Shown: positions 1-8,925, counted from the first letter of the stretch. The stretch: 64,000 nucleotides of DNA from Anaerovorax odorimutans (GCF_024459955.1 NZ_JANFXK010000010.1:1-64000), one strand, 5' to 3'. The notes: generated by a model from the letters alone, not told the origin. Made by a program: numbers and translations.

Positions 1-92
1 AGTTTGTAATCTGTTCTGCAAACAACTGTTCGTATCCCGCTTTTTATGATAAAATAAGAGAACGGATAAAGTCCTGAAAGAAAGGGAAGCTT

Positions 93-1412
93 ATGGAGCA
101 AATTACATTCTTTGAAAACAATGAAACCCAGCCGCTGGCTGCCAGGTTGCGGCCCCAGTCTCTGGATGAATTTGTGGGGCAGCGCCACCTGTTGGGCAAA
201 GGGAAAATCCTGTATCGTTTAATTGAAAGCGATCAGATCTCCTCTATGATTTTCTGGGGGCCTCCGGGCGTGGGCAAAACGACCCTGGCGCGGATCATCG
301 CAGGCCGTACAAAGGCGGCTTTCATTGATTTTTCGGCTGTGACCAGCGGAATTAAAGAGATTCGGGGCGTTATGCAAAAAGCAGAGGAAAACCGACGCTT
401 TGGCGAAAAGACCATCGTCTTTGTCGATGAGATCCACCGCTTTAATAAAGCGCAGCAGGATGCTTTTCTGCCTTTTGTTGAAAAGGGCAGCATTATATTG
501 ATCGGGGCGACGACGGAGAATCCTTCCTTTGAGGTTAACGGCGCGCTTCTTTCCCGCTGCAAGGTTTTCGTGCTGCAGTCCCTGAAAACAGAAGAGCTGA
601 AAGATCTGCTGACCCGTGCCCTGAAAAGTCCCCTGGGATTTGGAGAGCAGCATGTTATTATTGACGATAACATGCTGGAGGCAATCGCTGCCTTTGCAAA
701 CGGCGATGCGCGGACAGCCCTCTCCACTTTGGAAATGGTGGTGCTCAACGGAGAAGCGGAGGGCGATTCGATCACAGTTACTAAGGAAACGCTGGAGCAG
801 TGCATTTCCAAAAAGTCGCTGCTCTACGATAAAACCGGCGAGGAGCATTACAACATTATTTCGGCCCTGCACAAATCCATGCGCAATTCCGATCCGGACG
901 CAGCCGTATACTGGCTGGCGAGAATGCTGGAAGCAGGCGAAGATCCGCTTTATGTCGCCCGCAGGGTGACCCGGTTTGCCAGCGAAGATATCGGAATGGC
1001 TGATCCGCGGGCGCTGGAAATCGCAGTAGCCGCATATCAGGCCTGCCATTTTATCGGTATGCCCGAATGTACCGTACATCTGACGCAGGCTGTGGTTTAT
1101 ATGTCTCTGGCGCCGAAATCCAATGCCCTTTACACGGCTTACGGCCATGCGAAAAGGGATGCGCTGACCCAGCTTTCCGAGCCTGTACCGCTGGTGATCC
1201 GCAATGCTCCCACCAAACTGATGAAAGATCTGAAATACGGTGAAGGCTATCAATATGCCCATGACACGGAAGATAAGCTGACCAACATGCAGTGCCTGCC
1301 GGACTCCCTTTTAGGCAGAGAGTATTATCAGCCCACGGAGCAGGGGCTGGAAGCAAAGTATAAGGCCAGGCTGGAGCAGATTAAAGCGTGGAAACGGGAG
1401 CACGAGAAATGA
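93..1412 (+). CDS. rarA: Replication-associated recombination protein A (AAA+ ATPase)
   Basis: A 439-residue AAA+ ATPase of the RarA/MgsA/WRNIP1 family, which acts in the cytoplasm at stalled replication forks and on single-stranded DNA gaps. Walker A (GPPGVGKT) lies at residues 56-63 and Walker B (VFVDEIHRF) around 109-117; the sensor region has GATTENPSFEVN, and the C-terminal half carries the family hallmark ASEDIGMADPRAL. Length is normal for the family. The ATG follows an AAAGGGAAG ribosome site. It stands alone: the next gene has its own promoter. Seen directly: motifs and length. Role is from the family. Very sure. Confidence 0.96.
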   Translation: MEQITFFENNETQPLAARLRPQSLDEFVGQRHLLGKGKILYRLIESDQISSMIFWGPPGVGKTTLARIIAGRTKAAFIDFSAVTSGIKEIRGVMQKAEENRRFGEKTIVFVDEIHRFNKAQQDAFLPFVEKGSIILIGATTENPSFEVNGALLSRCKVFVLQSLKTEELKDLLTRALKSPLGFGEQHVIIDDNMLEAIAAFANGDARTALSTLEMVVLNGEAEGDSITVTKETLEQCISKKSLLYDKTGEEHYNIISALHKSMRNSDPDAAVYWLARMLEAGEDPLYVARRVTRFASEDIGMADPRALEIAVAAYQACHFIGMPECTVHLTQAVVYMSLAPKSNALYTAYGHAKRDALTQLSEPVPLVIRNAPTKLMKDLKYGEGYQYAHDTEDKLTNMQCLPDSLLGREYYQPTEQGLEAKYKARLEQIKAWKREHEK

Positions 1413-1438
1413 AGGGCAGAGGTGAAACGCGGAGCATA

Positions 1439-1467
1439 TTGCCCGGATTGCTGAGGCATAGTATAAT
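1439..1467 (+). promoter_or_regulatory. Sigma-A-type promoter of the diguanylate cyclase gene
   Basis: TTGCCC at 1439-1444 and a perfect TATAAT at 1462-1467 are separated by 17 bp, about 50 bp before the TTG start of the GGDEF gene. It makes that gene independent of rarA. Confidence 0.65.
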
Positions 1468-1517
1468 ATAGAGCGTTGGAGACATGGCTGGAAGGAATCG
1501 GACACAGGAGGTAAGAG

Positions 1518-2570
1518 TTGGTTGAAAAGATCAAAGATATTCTATATATGGATCGCTACATTTTAGAGCGTGAAAGCAGAGCTAGAGATCGAAACCAGCG
1601 GGGTATCGCAGTGATCGCGGCTGCGGTGTTTGTGGTTATGAGCCTGCTGAACATTAAACAGCATTCTTCGGTAATGCTGGCCACAACAAGCCTCAGTGCG
1701 GTTTTTCTGGTAATCGGGTATTTTCTAAGCAAATATAAAGGTAATTCAAAATTCTTGCGTGGAATGTTCTATCTCATTTTTATGGCGGTCTTTACCTTAT
1801 ATACGGTTATGGGCGGAAATGAAGGGTTTGCGGCCCTCTGGCTGCTGGTCGCCACCTACGCGGTAATGATATCGATTGATTTTCGAGTCGGCTTTATCAT
1901 CAGCGCGTACCACTTTGTTATGCTGATGCTTGTGTTCATCGGCCCGTTGAACGGGCTGCTTCAATATGCATATAACGAAACCTTTATGCTGCGATTCCCC
2001 TTCCTGTTTGTGGCTAATTTTGCCTTTGCCACCTATATTGCCATCCGCATCCGCTCGTACCAGTATGCCCTTTTGTTAAAACAGGAGGAACTGGAGTATT
2101 TCAACACCATTGATCTCAGTACCGGACTGTTGAATCGAAATCGTTTTATTAAAGATGTAGAAGCTTTTCAGGCCGGCGATTTAAACACGCTTTCTGCGGT
2201 TTTTATCGATGTCAATGGTTTGCATGGAATCAATAATCGCCATGGCCATAGTGCGGGAGATTCCATGCTGCGGGAAATTGCAAATTTGTGCAAAGATTAT
2301 TTTCCCGATAACGACATTTATCGAATGGGCGGCGACGAGTTTCTGATTCTTTGTAAAAATGAAAGCGAAGAAGCCGTGACCACTGCGGCCCGGTTGCTAT
2401 ATGAAGCGGTAGAACAGGCGGGCTATTCCATTTCTTACGGCGTTGAAACGCAGGACGCTGATTTTGATTTGGACAAGGTGGTGAGAGATGCCGATGAGAA
2501 GATGATCGCGTTCAAAAAGGAGTATTACCGGTGCCGCAGGGATGAAGCGGAGCGAGTGAGCAGGAATTAA
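1518..2570 (+). CDS. Membrane-bound GGDEF diguanylate cyclase
   Basis: A 350-residue protein predicted to make the second messenger cyclic di-GMP from two GTP. Residues about 20-185 form five to six hydrophobic helices without a recognisable ligand-binding module; a short linker (LLLKQEELEYFNTID) leads to the GGDEF domain, with an intact GGDEF at residues 271-275 and DLSTGLLNRNRF at its start. No RxxD inhibitory site is visible before GGDEF (the matching stretch is YFPD), so product inhibition may be absent. The start is TTG, chosen because ACAGGAGGT lies just upstream and no better ATG is nearby. A terminator follows the stop. Family assignment is sure; the sensed signal is unknown. Confidence 0.9.
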   Translation: MVEKIKDILYMDRYILERESRARDRNQRGIAVIAAAVFVVMSLLNIKQHSSVMLATTSLSAVFLVIGYFLSKYKGNSKFLRGMFYLIFMAVFTLYTVMGGNEGFAALWLLVATYAVMISIDFRVGFIISAYHFVMLMLVFIGPLNGLLQYAYNETFMLRFPFLFVANFAFATYIAIRIRSYQYALLLKQEELEYFNTIDLSTGLLNRNRFIKDVEAFQAGDLNTLSAVFIDVNGLHGINNRHGHSAGDSMLREIANLCKDYFPDNDIYRMGGDEFLILCKNESEEAVTTAARLLYEAVEQAGYSISYGVETQDADFDLDKVVRDADEKMIAFKKEYYRCRRDEAERVSRN

Positions 2571-2593
2571 AGACGCTGCAAAAGCAATGGACA

Positions 2594-2621
2594 AAGGAGG
2601 GTGATAAAAGCCCTTCTTTTT
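2594..2621 (+). terminator. Terminator after the GGDEF gene
   Basis: AAGGAGGG at 2594-2601 pairs with CCCTTCTT at 2611-2618 (one G-U pair), followed by a short T run. Confidence 0.6.
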
Positions 2622-2670
2622 CATAATACAGGAAATATCTAATGCGTGGCATTTCCTATATTTCAAACCA

Positions 2671-2892
2671 GGTCGCAGCTTTTTTAAGCGATGTACATAT
2701 TTGTTCAACAGCGGATTCGTTTCGTCTTTGTTGTTGAAGCCTTTTCAAGGGTTGCGGTCTCTACTCCTGTTCAAAGGGGCAGTACCGATTGCGATTCTGC
2801 GCTCGCAGGCTCTGTATCCTTGAAAAAGGGTCAACAGAGACGTGATTTTTTGCTGCATGTTGATAAAAATAGGAATTTGTCTTTTGGGCAGT
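2671..2892 (-). repeat. Dispersed repeat B, copy 1 (inverted)
   Basis: Read on the minus strand this stretch matches the copies at 60394-60610 and 60967-61183. Shared landmarks are CTGCCCAAAAG, TATTTTTATCAACA, ACAGAGCCTG and GAAACGAATCC. It occupies much of the 644-bp gap between the GGDEF gene and the small ORF at 3215. The longest minus-strand reading frame across it looks like no protein I know. Function unknown. Confidence 0.7.
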
Positions 2893-3114
2893 TTTTTCAG
2901 CCGTGTTTCTTCCACGGAAAAACGGTAGGTAACGCATCTGAGAGGCTGCTAACATGGATGGCCGCCGACACTTGATACGGTACATCAACTTAAGGGGATT
3001 AAAAGTTGAAACCATAGGGCAGCAAAGTTTTATAAACTCGCCCAAATACAAGAAATATGTTATCATAATATCTACATCAATTGTGGTGGCGTACTCAAGA
3101 AAGGCAAGAAATAT

Positions 3115-3137
3115 ATAATGTAAAATATTTACATTAT
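3115..3137. promoter_or_regulatory. Perfect 10-3-10 inverted repeat, possible operator
   Basis: ATAATGTAAA and its exact complement TTTACATTAT flank ATA in an AT-rich stretch about 80 bp before the 47-residue ORF. It looks like a repressor site or a small hairpin; no regulator is linked to it. Confidence 0.4.
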
Positions 3138-3214
3138 AGTAAAATAATGATAAACTAATAATTGAGCTGGGTAACAGCTTAATTACTCGGGCAAGCGGGA
3201 GAAAGGAAGATAAA

Positions 3215-3358
3215 ATGGAAGAAATGACAAAAGAAGAAATGCAGAGATTTCTAATAAAGGAAGCCCAGCGAGGCAGTACAGAGATAGAGGCATACAGAAA
3301 CCTTATGGAAATTTTGGGAATTGAGTTTCCAAGTGATAAAGAAAAGTCTGCCGAATAA
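3215..3358 (+). CDS. Small charged protein, 47 residues, unknown
   Basis: ATG preceded by GAAAGGAAG at good spacing opens a 47-residue frame, starting MEEMTKEEMQRF and ending in PSDKEKSAE. It is rich in Glu and Lys, has no membrane segment and no cysteine, and is probably two helices. I do not recognise a family. It lies alone between repeat B copy 1 and the acetyltransferase gene. The ribosome site and the inverted repeat upstream argue that it is expressed, but a chance ORF is possible. Confidence 0.4.
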   Translation: MEEMTKEEMQRFLIKEAQRGSTEIEAYRNLMEILGIEFPSDKEKSAE

Positions 3359-3599
3359 GCAGAGCAAAAGTTGGCAAGGAGAGCGGGCTTGCCACCGCCC
3401 TCCGACGGAGATAGCAACTATAGTTAACCGCTTTTGTGTACGAGACAGACTGTTTGAGCACCGATGCCCACACAAAATTGCCTAAAAACTGTAATTTTGC
3501 GCTGCATTGACCCTGGCCACGCAGCCCTGCGGCGCCGCCAAAACAGATCCCCATTTTGTAGAAGAACACAGTCCGGCCAGTGAAAATAAGAGGTATCAA

Positions 3600-4352
3600 A
3601 TGAGTAATGATTTTATAAACTTAACAGCAGAAAACCTTGCGGATGAACATTTGAGCTGCATTATACGCACCAGGAAGACCCATCCGGGTATTGAAGCAAA
3701 ACGGCAATGGCTTTCAGACCGGCTGAAAGAAGGCCACGTCTTTCGAAAGCTAGATGAAAAGGCCACGGTCCTTATTGAATACGCGCCCCTTGAAACCGCC
3801 TGGGTTCCCGTAATCGGCGACAACTATTACTATCTGTACTGCTTATGGGTTTTGGGCGCCGCCTACAAAGGAAAAGGGTACGGAAAAGCACTGATGGAGT
3901 ATTGCTTGGCCGATGCCAAAGAAAAGGGCAGATCCGGCGTTTGCATGCTGGGAGCTAAAAAACAAAAATCCTGGCTTTCGGATCAGGCATTTGCCAAAAG
4001 CTTTGGCTTTGAGGTTGTGGATACCACCGACTACGGATATGAACTACTCGCCCTTTCCTTTGACGGAACAACGCCGAAGTTTGCGCAAAATGTCAAAAAT
4101 CCGGAGATTGAAAGCAAAGAACTGACAATTTATTATGATATGCAATGCCCCTATGTCTACCAAGCCATTGAGCGGGTAAAAAAATATTGTGAAGCCAATG
4201 ATGTTCCTGCCAATTTCATGCAAGTGGACACGCTGCAAAAGGCAAAGGCGCTGCCCTGTGTATTCAACAATTGGGGCGTGTTTTACAAAGGAAAATTCGA
4301 GACAGTGAATCTGCTTGATGCAGCATATTTAAAGAGAATTCTCAAAAAGTAA
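3600..4352 (+). CDS. GNAT acetyltransferase with C-terminal YoaP-type domain
   Basis: A 250-residue protein. Residues about 5-150 are a GNAT fold, with the acetyl-CoA loop in YKGKGYGKALM (about 90-100) and the following helix; residues about 165-250 match the YoaP-like extension of this subfamily, with YYDMQCPYVYQAIE and VFNNWGVFYKGKF. The extension is thioredoxin-like in appearance but has only one Cys in the CPY motif. The substrate is unknown. The ATG at 3600 is preferred over an in-frame TTG at 3507 because AGAGGT precedes it and homology starts here. It is followed after 39 bp by the DUF5131 gene, perhaps co-transcribed. Confidence 0.82.
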   Translation: MSNDFINLTAENLADEHLSCIIRTRKTHPGIEAKRQWLSDRLKEGHVFRKLDEKATVLIEYAPLETAWVPVIGDNYYYLYCLWVLGAAYKGKGYGKALMEYCLADAKEKGRSGVCMLGAKKQKSWLSDQAFAKSFGFEVVDTTDYGYELLALSFDGTTPKFAQNVKNPEIESKELTIYYDMQCPYVYQAIERVKKYCEANDVPANFMQVDTLQKAKALPCVFNNWGVFYKGKFETVNLLDAAYLKRILKK

Positions 4353-4391
4353 AGCGCACCGTCAACACACAAAGAAGAAGGGGACATCAAC

Positions 4392-5099
4392 ATGGCTATG
4401 TGGAATCCGTGGCGGGGCTGCCACAAACACAGCGAGGGATGCAAATTCTGCTACATCCATAAGGGTGACAGCAGAAGGAAAGTTGATACCAACGATATCG
4501 TAAAGACGAAAAACTTTTCCGCACCCATCGCAAAGACAAAACAGGGAACCTATAAAATGAAGTCGGGACAGACGGTTTATCTCTGCTTTTCCACCGACTT
4601 TCTTCTGGAAGACGCGGACCCGTGGCGGGATGAGTGCTGGCAGATGATCCGGGAGCGATCTGACTTGCATTTTCTGTTTCTGACCAAGCGCATAGAACGA
4701 TTTGAAGCCTGTATGCCGAACGACTGGGGCGATGGCTATGAGAACGTTACGGTCGGCTGTACCATTGAAAACCAGGATCGAGCCGATTACCGGCTTGCGA
4801 TTTTCGATCGGCTGCCCATCAAGCATAAAAATATTATCTGTCAGCCCCTGCTCGAGAAAATCGACATAGAAAGCCACCTCCACGGCGTTGAATTGGTGGT
4901 CGTTGGTGGGGAATCGGACCGGTACGCCCGCCCGCTGGACTATGACTGGGTCCTGAATATCCGGGAGCAATGCGTCCGAAAACACGTACACTTTCAATTC
5001 AGGCAGTGCGGGACTCACTTCATTAAAGACAATAAAAACTACACTTTGAACGTACGCTTACTCTGCAGCCAGGCGAGGAAAGCCGGCATTGACTGCTAG
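4392..5099 (+). CDS. DUF5131 / phage Gp37-Gp68 family protein, possible Fe-S enzyme
   Basis: A 235-residue protein of the DUF5131 family (Pfam Gp37_Gp68). The N-terminus WNPWRGCHKHSEGCKFCYIH carries three cysteines spaced CX6CX2C, which may hold an iron-sulfur cluster in a radical-SAM-like barrel, though the spacing differs from the classic CX3CX2C. Later hallmarks are LFLTKRIERF (about 95), VGCTIENQDRADYR (about 120), and VVVGGESDRYARPLDYDW (about 175). These genes occur in phages and in chromosomes; function is not established. The AAGAAGGGG ribosome site supports the ATG. Neighbouring genes give no firm clue. Confidence 0.85.
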   Translation: MAMWNPWRGCHKHSEGCKFCYIHKGDSRRKVDTNDIVKTKNFSAPIAKTKQGTYKMKSGQTVYLCFSTDFLLEDADPWRDECWQMIRERSDLHFLFLTKRIERFEACMPNDWGDGYENVTVGCTIENQDRADYRLAIFDRLPIKHKNIICQPLLEKIDIESHLHGVELVVVGGESDRYARPLDYDWVLNIREQCVRKHVHFQFRQCGTHFIKDNKNYTLNVRLLCSQARKAGIDC

Positions 5100-5141
5100 A
5101 AAAATTCTGCTGTTTTAAAGCACGAAGGAGTAAAAGTACCG

Positions 5142-5181
5142 CAGGATTGTCCCCATCATCAGGATGATCCTGTATTTTTTT
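5142..5181 (+). terminator. Probable terminator after the DUF5131 gene
   Basis: CAGGAT at 5142-5147 pairs with ATCCTG at 5167-5172, with an inner ATCATCA loop, and a T7 run follows. Confidence 0.6.
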
Positions 5182-5329
5182 CGGCGATTATTTTTGCAGC
5201 TGGCCGCAGCTGCCTGTGTCAGCGCCCTTGCTAAATTTCTCCGGTAGCGGCACCAACGGCAATATGGCAAAATAAGTCGAGAAAGCAGCGGGCAAACACA
5301 GTATCATAAGAAGCATAGGAGGTGGGAAC

Positions 5330-6223
5330 ATGCAGGAACAGCGCAAGGCCGTACAGAGAATGCAGGATTATATAGAAAAACATATCGCAGAGACCATTAC
5401 CCTGGCAGATTTGGCGAAAGTATCGCTCTTCTCTCCCTGGTACTCTTATCGGCTGTTCAAGGATTATACGAACTACACGCCAGCCGATTACATCCGACGG
5501 TTAAAACTGTCAAAATCGGCATTGCGACTAAGGGATGAGGGCTGCCGGGTAATTGACGCGGCTTTTGACCTGGGTTTTCAGAGCGCTGAAGGCTACCAGA
5601 GAGCTTTTTTTCGTGAGTTTGGATGCAATCCCGGCGAATACGTAAAAAGCCCGGTACCGCTGTATTTGTTCACTCCTTATGGAGTCCTATACAACCAGCT
5701 TGGAAAGGAGCGTAAACAAATGAGTGAAGTGAAGAATGTGTTTATTCGTATGATTAAAAGGCCTGAAAGAAAAGTGCTGATCAAACGGGGAAAGGATGCA
5801 AAAGACTATTTTCAATACTGCGAGGAGGTTGGCTGCGATGTATGGGGACTGCTGACCAGCGTCTCTTCCATAAGCGGAGAGCCGGTATGCCTGTGGCTGC
5901 CGGAAAAATACCGCCGTCCGGGGACTTCGCAGTATGTGCAGGGAGTTGAAGTGTCCTTGGATTTCCAGGGGCCGGTTCCCGAAGGCTTTGATATGATTCA
6001 GCTGCCGGAAGCTGACTACATAATGTTTCAGGGAGAACCTTTTTCAGAAGAGGATTACTGTCAGGCGATTGAAGAGGTGCAGCAGGCGATTGAGAAGTAT
6101 GACCTCAGCACCGCAGGCTATGAAAGAGATCCGGAAAACCCCCGGATACAGCTGGAACCGATCGGCAAAAGGGGATACATTGAGATGCTGGCCGTGAAAG
6201 AAAAGCCGGCGGCAGGCAAGTAG
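5330..6223 (+). CDS. AraC-family regulator with GyrI-like effector domain
   Basis: A 297-residue transcription factor. Residues about 8-107 are the two-helix-turn-helix AraC domain (ITLADLAKVSLFSPWYSYRL; AAFDLGFQSAEGYQRAF; FGCNPGEYV). Residues about 135-290 form a GyrI/SOUL-type small-molecule-binding domain, as in Rob/SoxS-like drug sensors, ending in IGKRGYIEMLAVKE. It probably activates genes for export or modification of a toxic compound, but no obvious target is divergent. Start ATG has AGGAGGTGGGAAC before it. A strong terminator follows. Class assignment is firm; ligand unknown. Confidence 0.92.
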   Translation: MQEQRKAVQRMQDYIEKHIAETITLADLAKVSLFSPWYSYRLFKDYTNYTPADYIRRLKLSKSALRLRDEGCRVIDAAFDLGFQSAEGYQRAFFREFGCNPGEYVKSPVPLYLFTPYGVLYNQLGKERKQMSEVKNVFIRMIKRPERKVLIKRGKDAKDYFQYCEEVGCDVWGLLTSVSSISGEPVCLWLPEKYRRPGTSQYVQGVEVSLDFQGPVPEGFDMIQLPEADYIMFQGEPFSEEDYCQAIEEVQQAIEKYDLSTAGYERDPENPRIQLEPIGKRGYIEMLAVKEKPAAGK

Positions 6224-6287
6224 GCAATCGAAGAAAAGCGCAGGCTGGAAAAAGGAACTTTGCCCGATCCTGTTCGTATAAAAAAGT

Positions 6288-6329
6288 TTACCCATATTCT
6301 CTTGTTTTCAGGAGAATATGGGTAATTTT
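6288..6329 (+). terminator. Intrinsic terminator after the AraC gene
   Basis: A 14-bp perfect stem, 6288-6301 with 6312-6325, 10-nt loop, then TTTT. It may serve both strands, since pyk converges on it from the right. Confidence 0.85.
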
Positions 6330-6397
6330 GCAATGATCGGAGCGCTTCATTTTTAAAGAACAGGCCATTTAGCAGGAAATGGTTTAAAACAGATATT

Positions 6398-7819
6398 TTA
6401 TTTGACTGTTTCTACCCGGATCAGGTTCGTTCTTCCGGTACTCTGCAGCGGAAGGCCGGCGCTGATAACAACCGTATCGCCTTCTTTGACGGCTTTCATT
6501 TTCTTTGCTCCGCCTTCAGCCTGCTCAAGCAGCATGTCCCACTGATCCTCATATTCGGTCAGAACCGGGTAAACTCCCCAGGAGAGGGCCAACTGGTGGA
6601 ATGTTTTCTCCTTTGGCGTAGCGGCGACGATGGGCTGGATCGGCCTGAATTTTGACATCTTTTCCGCCGTATAACCGGATCGGGTAATGGCGATGATTGC
6701 TTTGGCCTTTAAATCCTGGGCTGTGGTGCAGGCCGCATGTCCAATGGCGTTGGATTTATCTCTGGCGTCCATTTCGTAATCCATGATTTTGTATAGATTG
6801 ACATCAAAGGCGTCTCTTTCCGCCTGCTTAACGATTTTCGCCATGACCTTTACGGTTTCCACAGGGTATTTCCCCATGGCGCTTTCGCCGGAAAGCATCA
6901 CAGCCGAGGTTCCGTCAAATACCGCGTTGGCAACATCGGTGATCTCCGCTCTTGTAGGAGTGGGGCTGGCCACCATGGATTCCAGCATTTGAGTGGCAGT
7001 GATGACAATTTTCCCCGCCTGGCAGCATTCCTTGATGAATTTTTTCTGAATACCCGGCAGCTTGGCAAAGTTTACTTCTACACCCATGTCGCCTCTGGCG
7101 ACCATGATGCCGTCGGAATGGGTGAGAATCTGCTTGAAATTGTCAATTCCCTCCATGTTTTCTATCTTGGAAATGATTTTTATTTTTTCTCCACCGTTTT
7201 CACTGAGAAAATTCCGGAGATCGATTACGTCCTGCGGCGTACGAACAAAGGATGCGGCAATATAATCTACGTTATTTTCAATTCCGAAAAGCAGATCCCG
7301 TTTGTCGGCTTCACTGAGATATTCCAGATCCAGATGTGTTTTCGGAACGTTTACTCCCTTGCGATTACTGATTTTCCCGCCGTTTGTCACCCGGCAGATA
7401 ACGTCGTCGCCTTCCGTTCTCTGTACCTTTAGCGCAACCCTTCCGTCATCGATCAGAATTGCTGTGCCGGAAGTCACCTGCCTGGGCAGGTCTTTGTAAG
7501 TGATGGTGCTCCGCTCCTGATTACCCAGTACGTCGGCAGCCGTCAGGGTAAAGGTTTGACCATTTTCCAAAACGACGCCGTTCTCCTCAAAATCTCCAAG
7601 ACGAATTTCGGGGCCTTTGGTATCTAGCAGCACTGCCGCAGGCAGTCCCAGACGGTCTCTTACTTTTCGGAATTTGCGGATCATTTCACCATGCCCCTGA
7701 TGATCCCCGTGAGAAAAGTTGAGACGCGCCACATTCATGCCGGCCAAAAGCATCTTTTCCAGGACTTCTTCACTTGAACTGGCAGGCCCCAGCGTACATA
7801 CAATTTTAGTCTTCTTCAA
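6398..7819 (-). CDS. pyk: Pyruvate kinase
   Basis: Final glycolytic enzyme: PEP + ADP to pyruvate + ATP, cytoplasmic. Recognised by NVARLNFSHGDHQGH, LLDTKGPEIRLGDF, IISKIENMEGIDN, the signature IMVARGDMGVE, and ATQMLESM. About 473 residues, i.e. the short form without the extra C-terminal PEP-utilizer domain seen in Bacillus. I chose the TTG at 7819 (protein MKKTKIVCTLGP) because AAAAGAGG sits 8 nt upstream and homologs start here; GTG at 7828 and TTG at 7825 are in frame but overlap the ribosome site. The start overlaps the end of the methyltransferase gene by 14 bp, indicating co-transcription. Confidence 0.96.
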   Translation of the reverse strand: MKKTKIVCTLGPASSSEEVLEKMLLAGMNVARLNFSHGDHQGHGEMIRKFRKVRDRLGLPAAVLLDTKGPEIRLGDFEENGVVLENGQTFTLTAADVLGNQERSTITYKDLPRQVTSGTAILIDDGRVALKVQRTEGDDVICRVTNGGKISNRKGVNVPKTHLDLEYLSEADKRDLLFGIENNVDYIAASFVRTPQDVIDLRNFLSENGGEKIKIISKIENMEGIDNFKQILTHSDGIMVARGDMGVEVNFAKLPGIQKKFIKECCQAGKIVITATQMLESMVASPTPTRAEITDVANAVFDGTSAVMLSGESAMGKYPVETVKVMAKIVKQAERDAFDVNLYKIMDYEMDARDKSNAIGHAACTTAQDLKAKAIIAITRSGYTAEKMSKFRPIQPIVAATPKEKTFHQLALSWGVYPVLTEYEDQWDMLLEQAEGGAKKMKAVKEGDTVVISAGLPLQSTGRTNLIRVETVK

Positions 7820-8393
7820 ATTCAACACCTCTTTTCAACGTTATAAGCAATATTTCAGGCGGATGGTTTTGCTGGTTGAGCATATTGATATATGCGGCAT
7901 GATAGATTCGTTGATCCAGGCCGCGGGCCAGCTCCAGGACCTTCCGCTTTTCCTCTTCGCCTCCGGGGTGGCCGCTGTACATGGTAATGCACACCAGCCC
8001 GTCCACAGACAGAAGTCGGAGCGCTGCCTTAACGGCTTTTACAGTCGTTTCCCCACAGGTAGCGATCTCCTTTGAAGCGGCAGGTAAATATCCCAGATTG
8101 AATACAACCGCTTGAACGTTTCCCTTTATATATGCGCCCATGTTTTCGTGGCTGTCCTGTATCAGATGGATGTTTTCAGAATACAGATTCTCCTTTACAA
8201 GGGCGGCTTTGGTGCGTTCGATGGCTGTTTTTTGAATATCGAACGCATAGATATCCTTTGCGCCTGCTCTGGCCAGCGCGACCGTATCGTTTCCGTTGCC
8301 GCAGGTGGCATCGACTGCCGTCCCTCCGGGGCGAAGGTATTGGGATACGAAAAACATCGCCAGCTGAGTGGTGCTGCGTATTAGATTTTTCAT
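7806..8393 (-). CDS. mnmM: MnmM/YtqB-type SAM-dependent methyltransferase
   Basis: A 195-residue class I methyltransferase of the rRNA_methylase/YtqB family; Bacillus YtqB (MnmM) methylates 5-aminomethyl-2-thiouridine at tRNA position 34. Motif I is DATCGNGNDTVALA (about 29-42), followed by FDIQKTAIERT, the active-site-like VFNLGYLP, and GLVCITMYSGHPGGEEE, all typical of the family. ATG at 8393 fits homolog starts; an upstream in-frame ATG at 8429 overlaps TATAAT-like sequence and would add 12 residues. Upstream of pyk in one unit. The family is certain; the exact tRNA target is inferred. Confidence 0.82.
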   Translation of the reverse strand: MKNLIRSTTQLAMFFVSQYLRPGGTAVDATCGNGNDTVALARAGAKDIYAFDIQKTAIERTKAALVKENLYSENIHLIQDSHENMGAYIKGNVQAVVFNLGYLPAASKEIATCGETTVKAVKAALRLLSVDGLVCITMYSGHPGGEEEKRKVLELARGLDQRIYHAAYINMLNQQNHPPEILLITLKRGVEFEED

Positions 8394-8442
8394 GAAATTA
8401 TTATAACACAAGTCAGATCTGTTTAGCATTATATCATAGAAG

Positions 8443-8466
8443 AAATCAGGCTATAAGGCCTGATTT
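8443..8466 (-). terminator. Hairpin at the end of feoA
   Basis: AAATCAGGC at 8443-8451 pairs with GCCTGATTT at 8458-8466; the feoA stop codon lies in the loop side. Reading leftward it is followed by a T-rich but broken run (CTTC), so termination may be partial. Confidence 0.45.
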
Positions 8467-8702
8467 CCTTTTCGTACTATGATTTTTTCGGCATCTTCGC
8501 GCCGCAGCGCAAGTACGGCGCCCATCACTTCGTAAGCTGTGGGATTCTGTGCGGGACTTTTGAACAGCGTTTTGACTTTCAGCGACGGAGCGAAGCCGAG
8601 ATCTATAAATCTGTCTTTTTCCAGTCCACGGGCATTGATGCTGATGATGGTGCCGCTTGCGCCTACTGGAAGGTGGGACAGAGCAAAAATTTCTGAATTC
8701 AT
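8451..8702 (-). CDS. feoA: FeoA-family protein
   Basis: An 83-residue SH3-like protein of the FeoA family, an accessory of the ferrous-iron transporter FeoB. Typical elements are LSHLPVGASGTIISI, the helix LEKDRFIDLGFAPSLKVK, and the C-terminal strand VLALRREDAEKIIV. No feoB is adjacent, so this is a stand-alone FeoA that may partner with a distant FeoB. Start ATG with GAAGGAGAA upstream. The leader to the right is AT-rich; I do not see a clear Fur or DtxR box. Confidence 0.85.
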   Translation of the reverse strand: MNSEIFALSHLPVGASGTIISINARGLEKDRFIDLGFAPSLKVKTLFKSPAQNPTAYEVMGAVLALRREDAEKIIVRKGNQAL

Positions 8703-8864
8703 ATAGTATGTTCTCCTTCTCGAATTTAAAAATTATGTAGAATAAGGAGCCCGTATCCAGGGTAATCTAATATAGTATATGAAGACAAAGGGCTGATTGT
8801 CACAGGAGTTTTGAGTGTCGAAAAAGAATAAATAATTTTATCTGATTTTATCTGAAAAAATGTG

Positions 8865-8893
8865 TTGACATATCGACCACGAAATGGTAATAT
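8865..8893 (+). promoter_or_regulatory. Promoter of the tRNA array
   Basis: Consensus TTGACA at 8865-8870, 17-bp spacer, TAATAT at 8888-8893, some 33 bp before the first tRNA. A strong stable-RNA promoter driving all six tRNA genes. Confidence 0.8.
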
Positions 8894-8925
8894 AACTCTT
8901 GCAGTTACTTCGAAAGTACTGATGT

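Noticed and set aside
219-1262. 347-codon frame on the minus strand
   Set aside because: Exact shadow of rarA; no ribosome site and composition unlike protein.
2761-3417. 218-codon minus-strand frame
   Set aside because: Runs over repeat B and the inverted repeat; no family resemblance and it covers the better-supported 47-codon gene.
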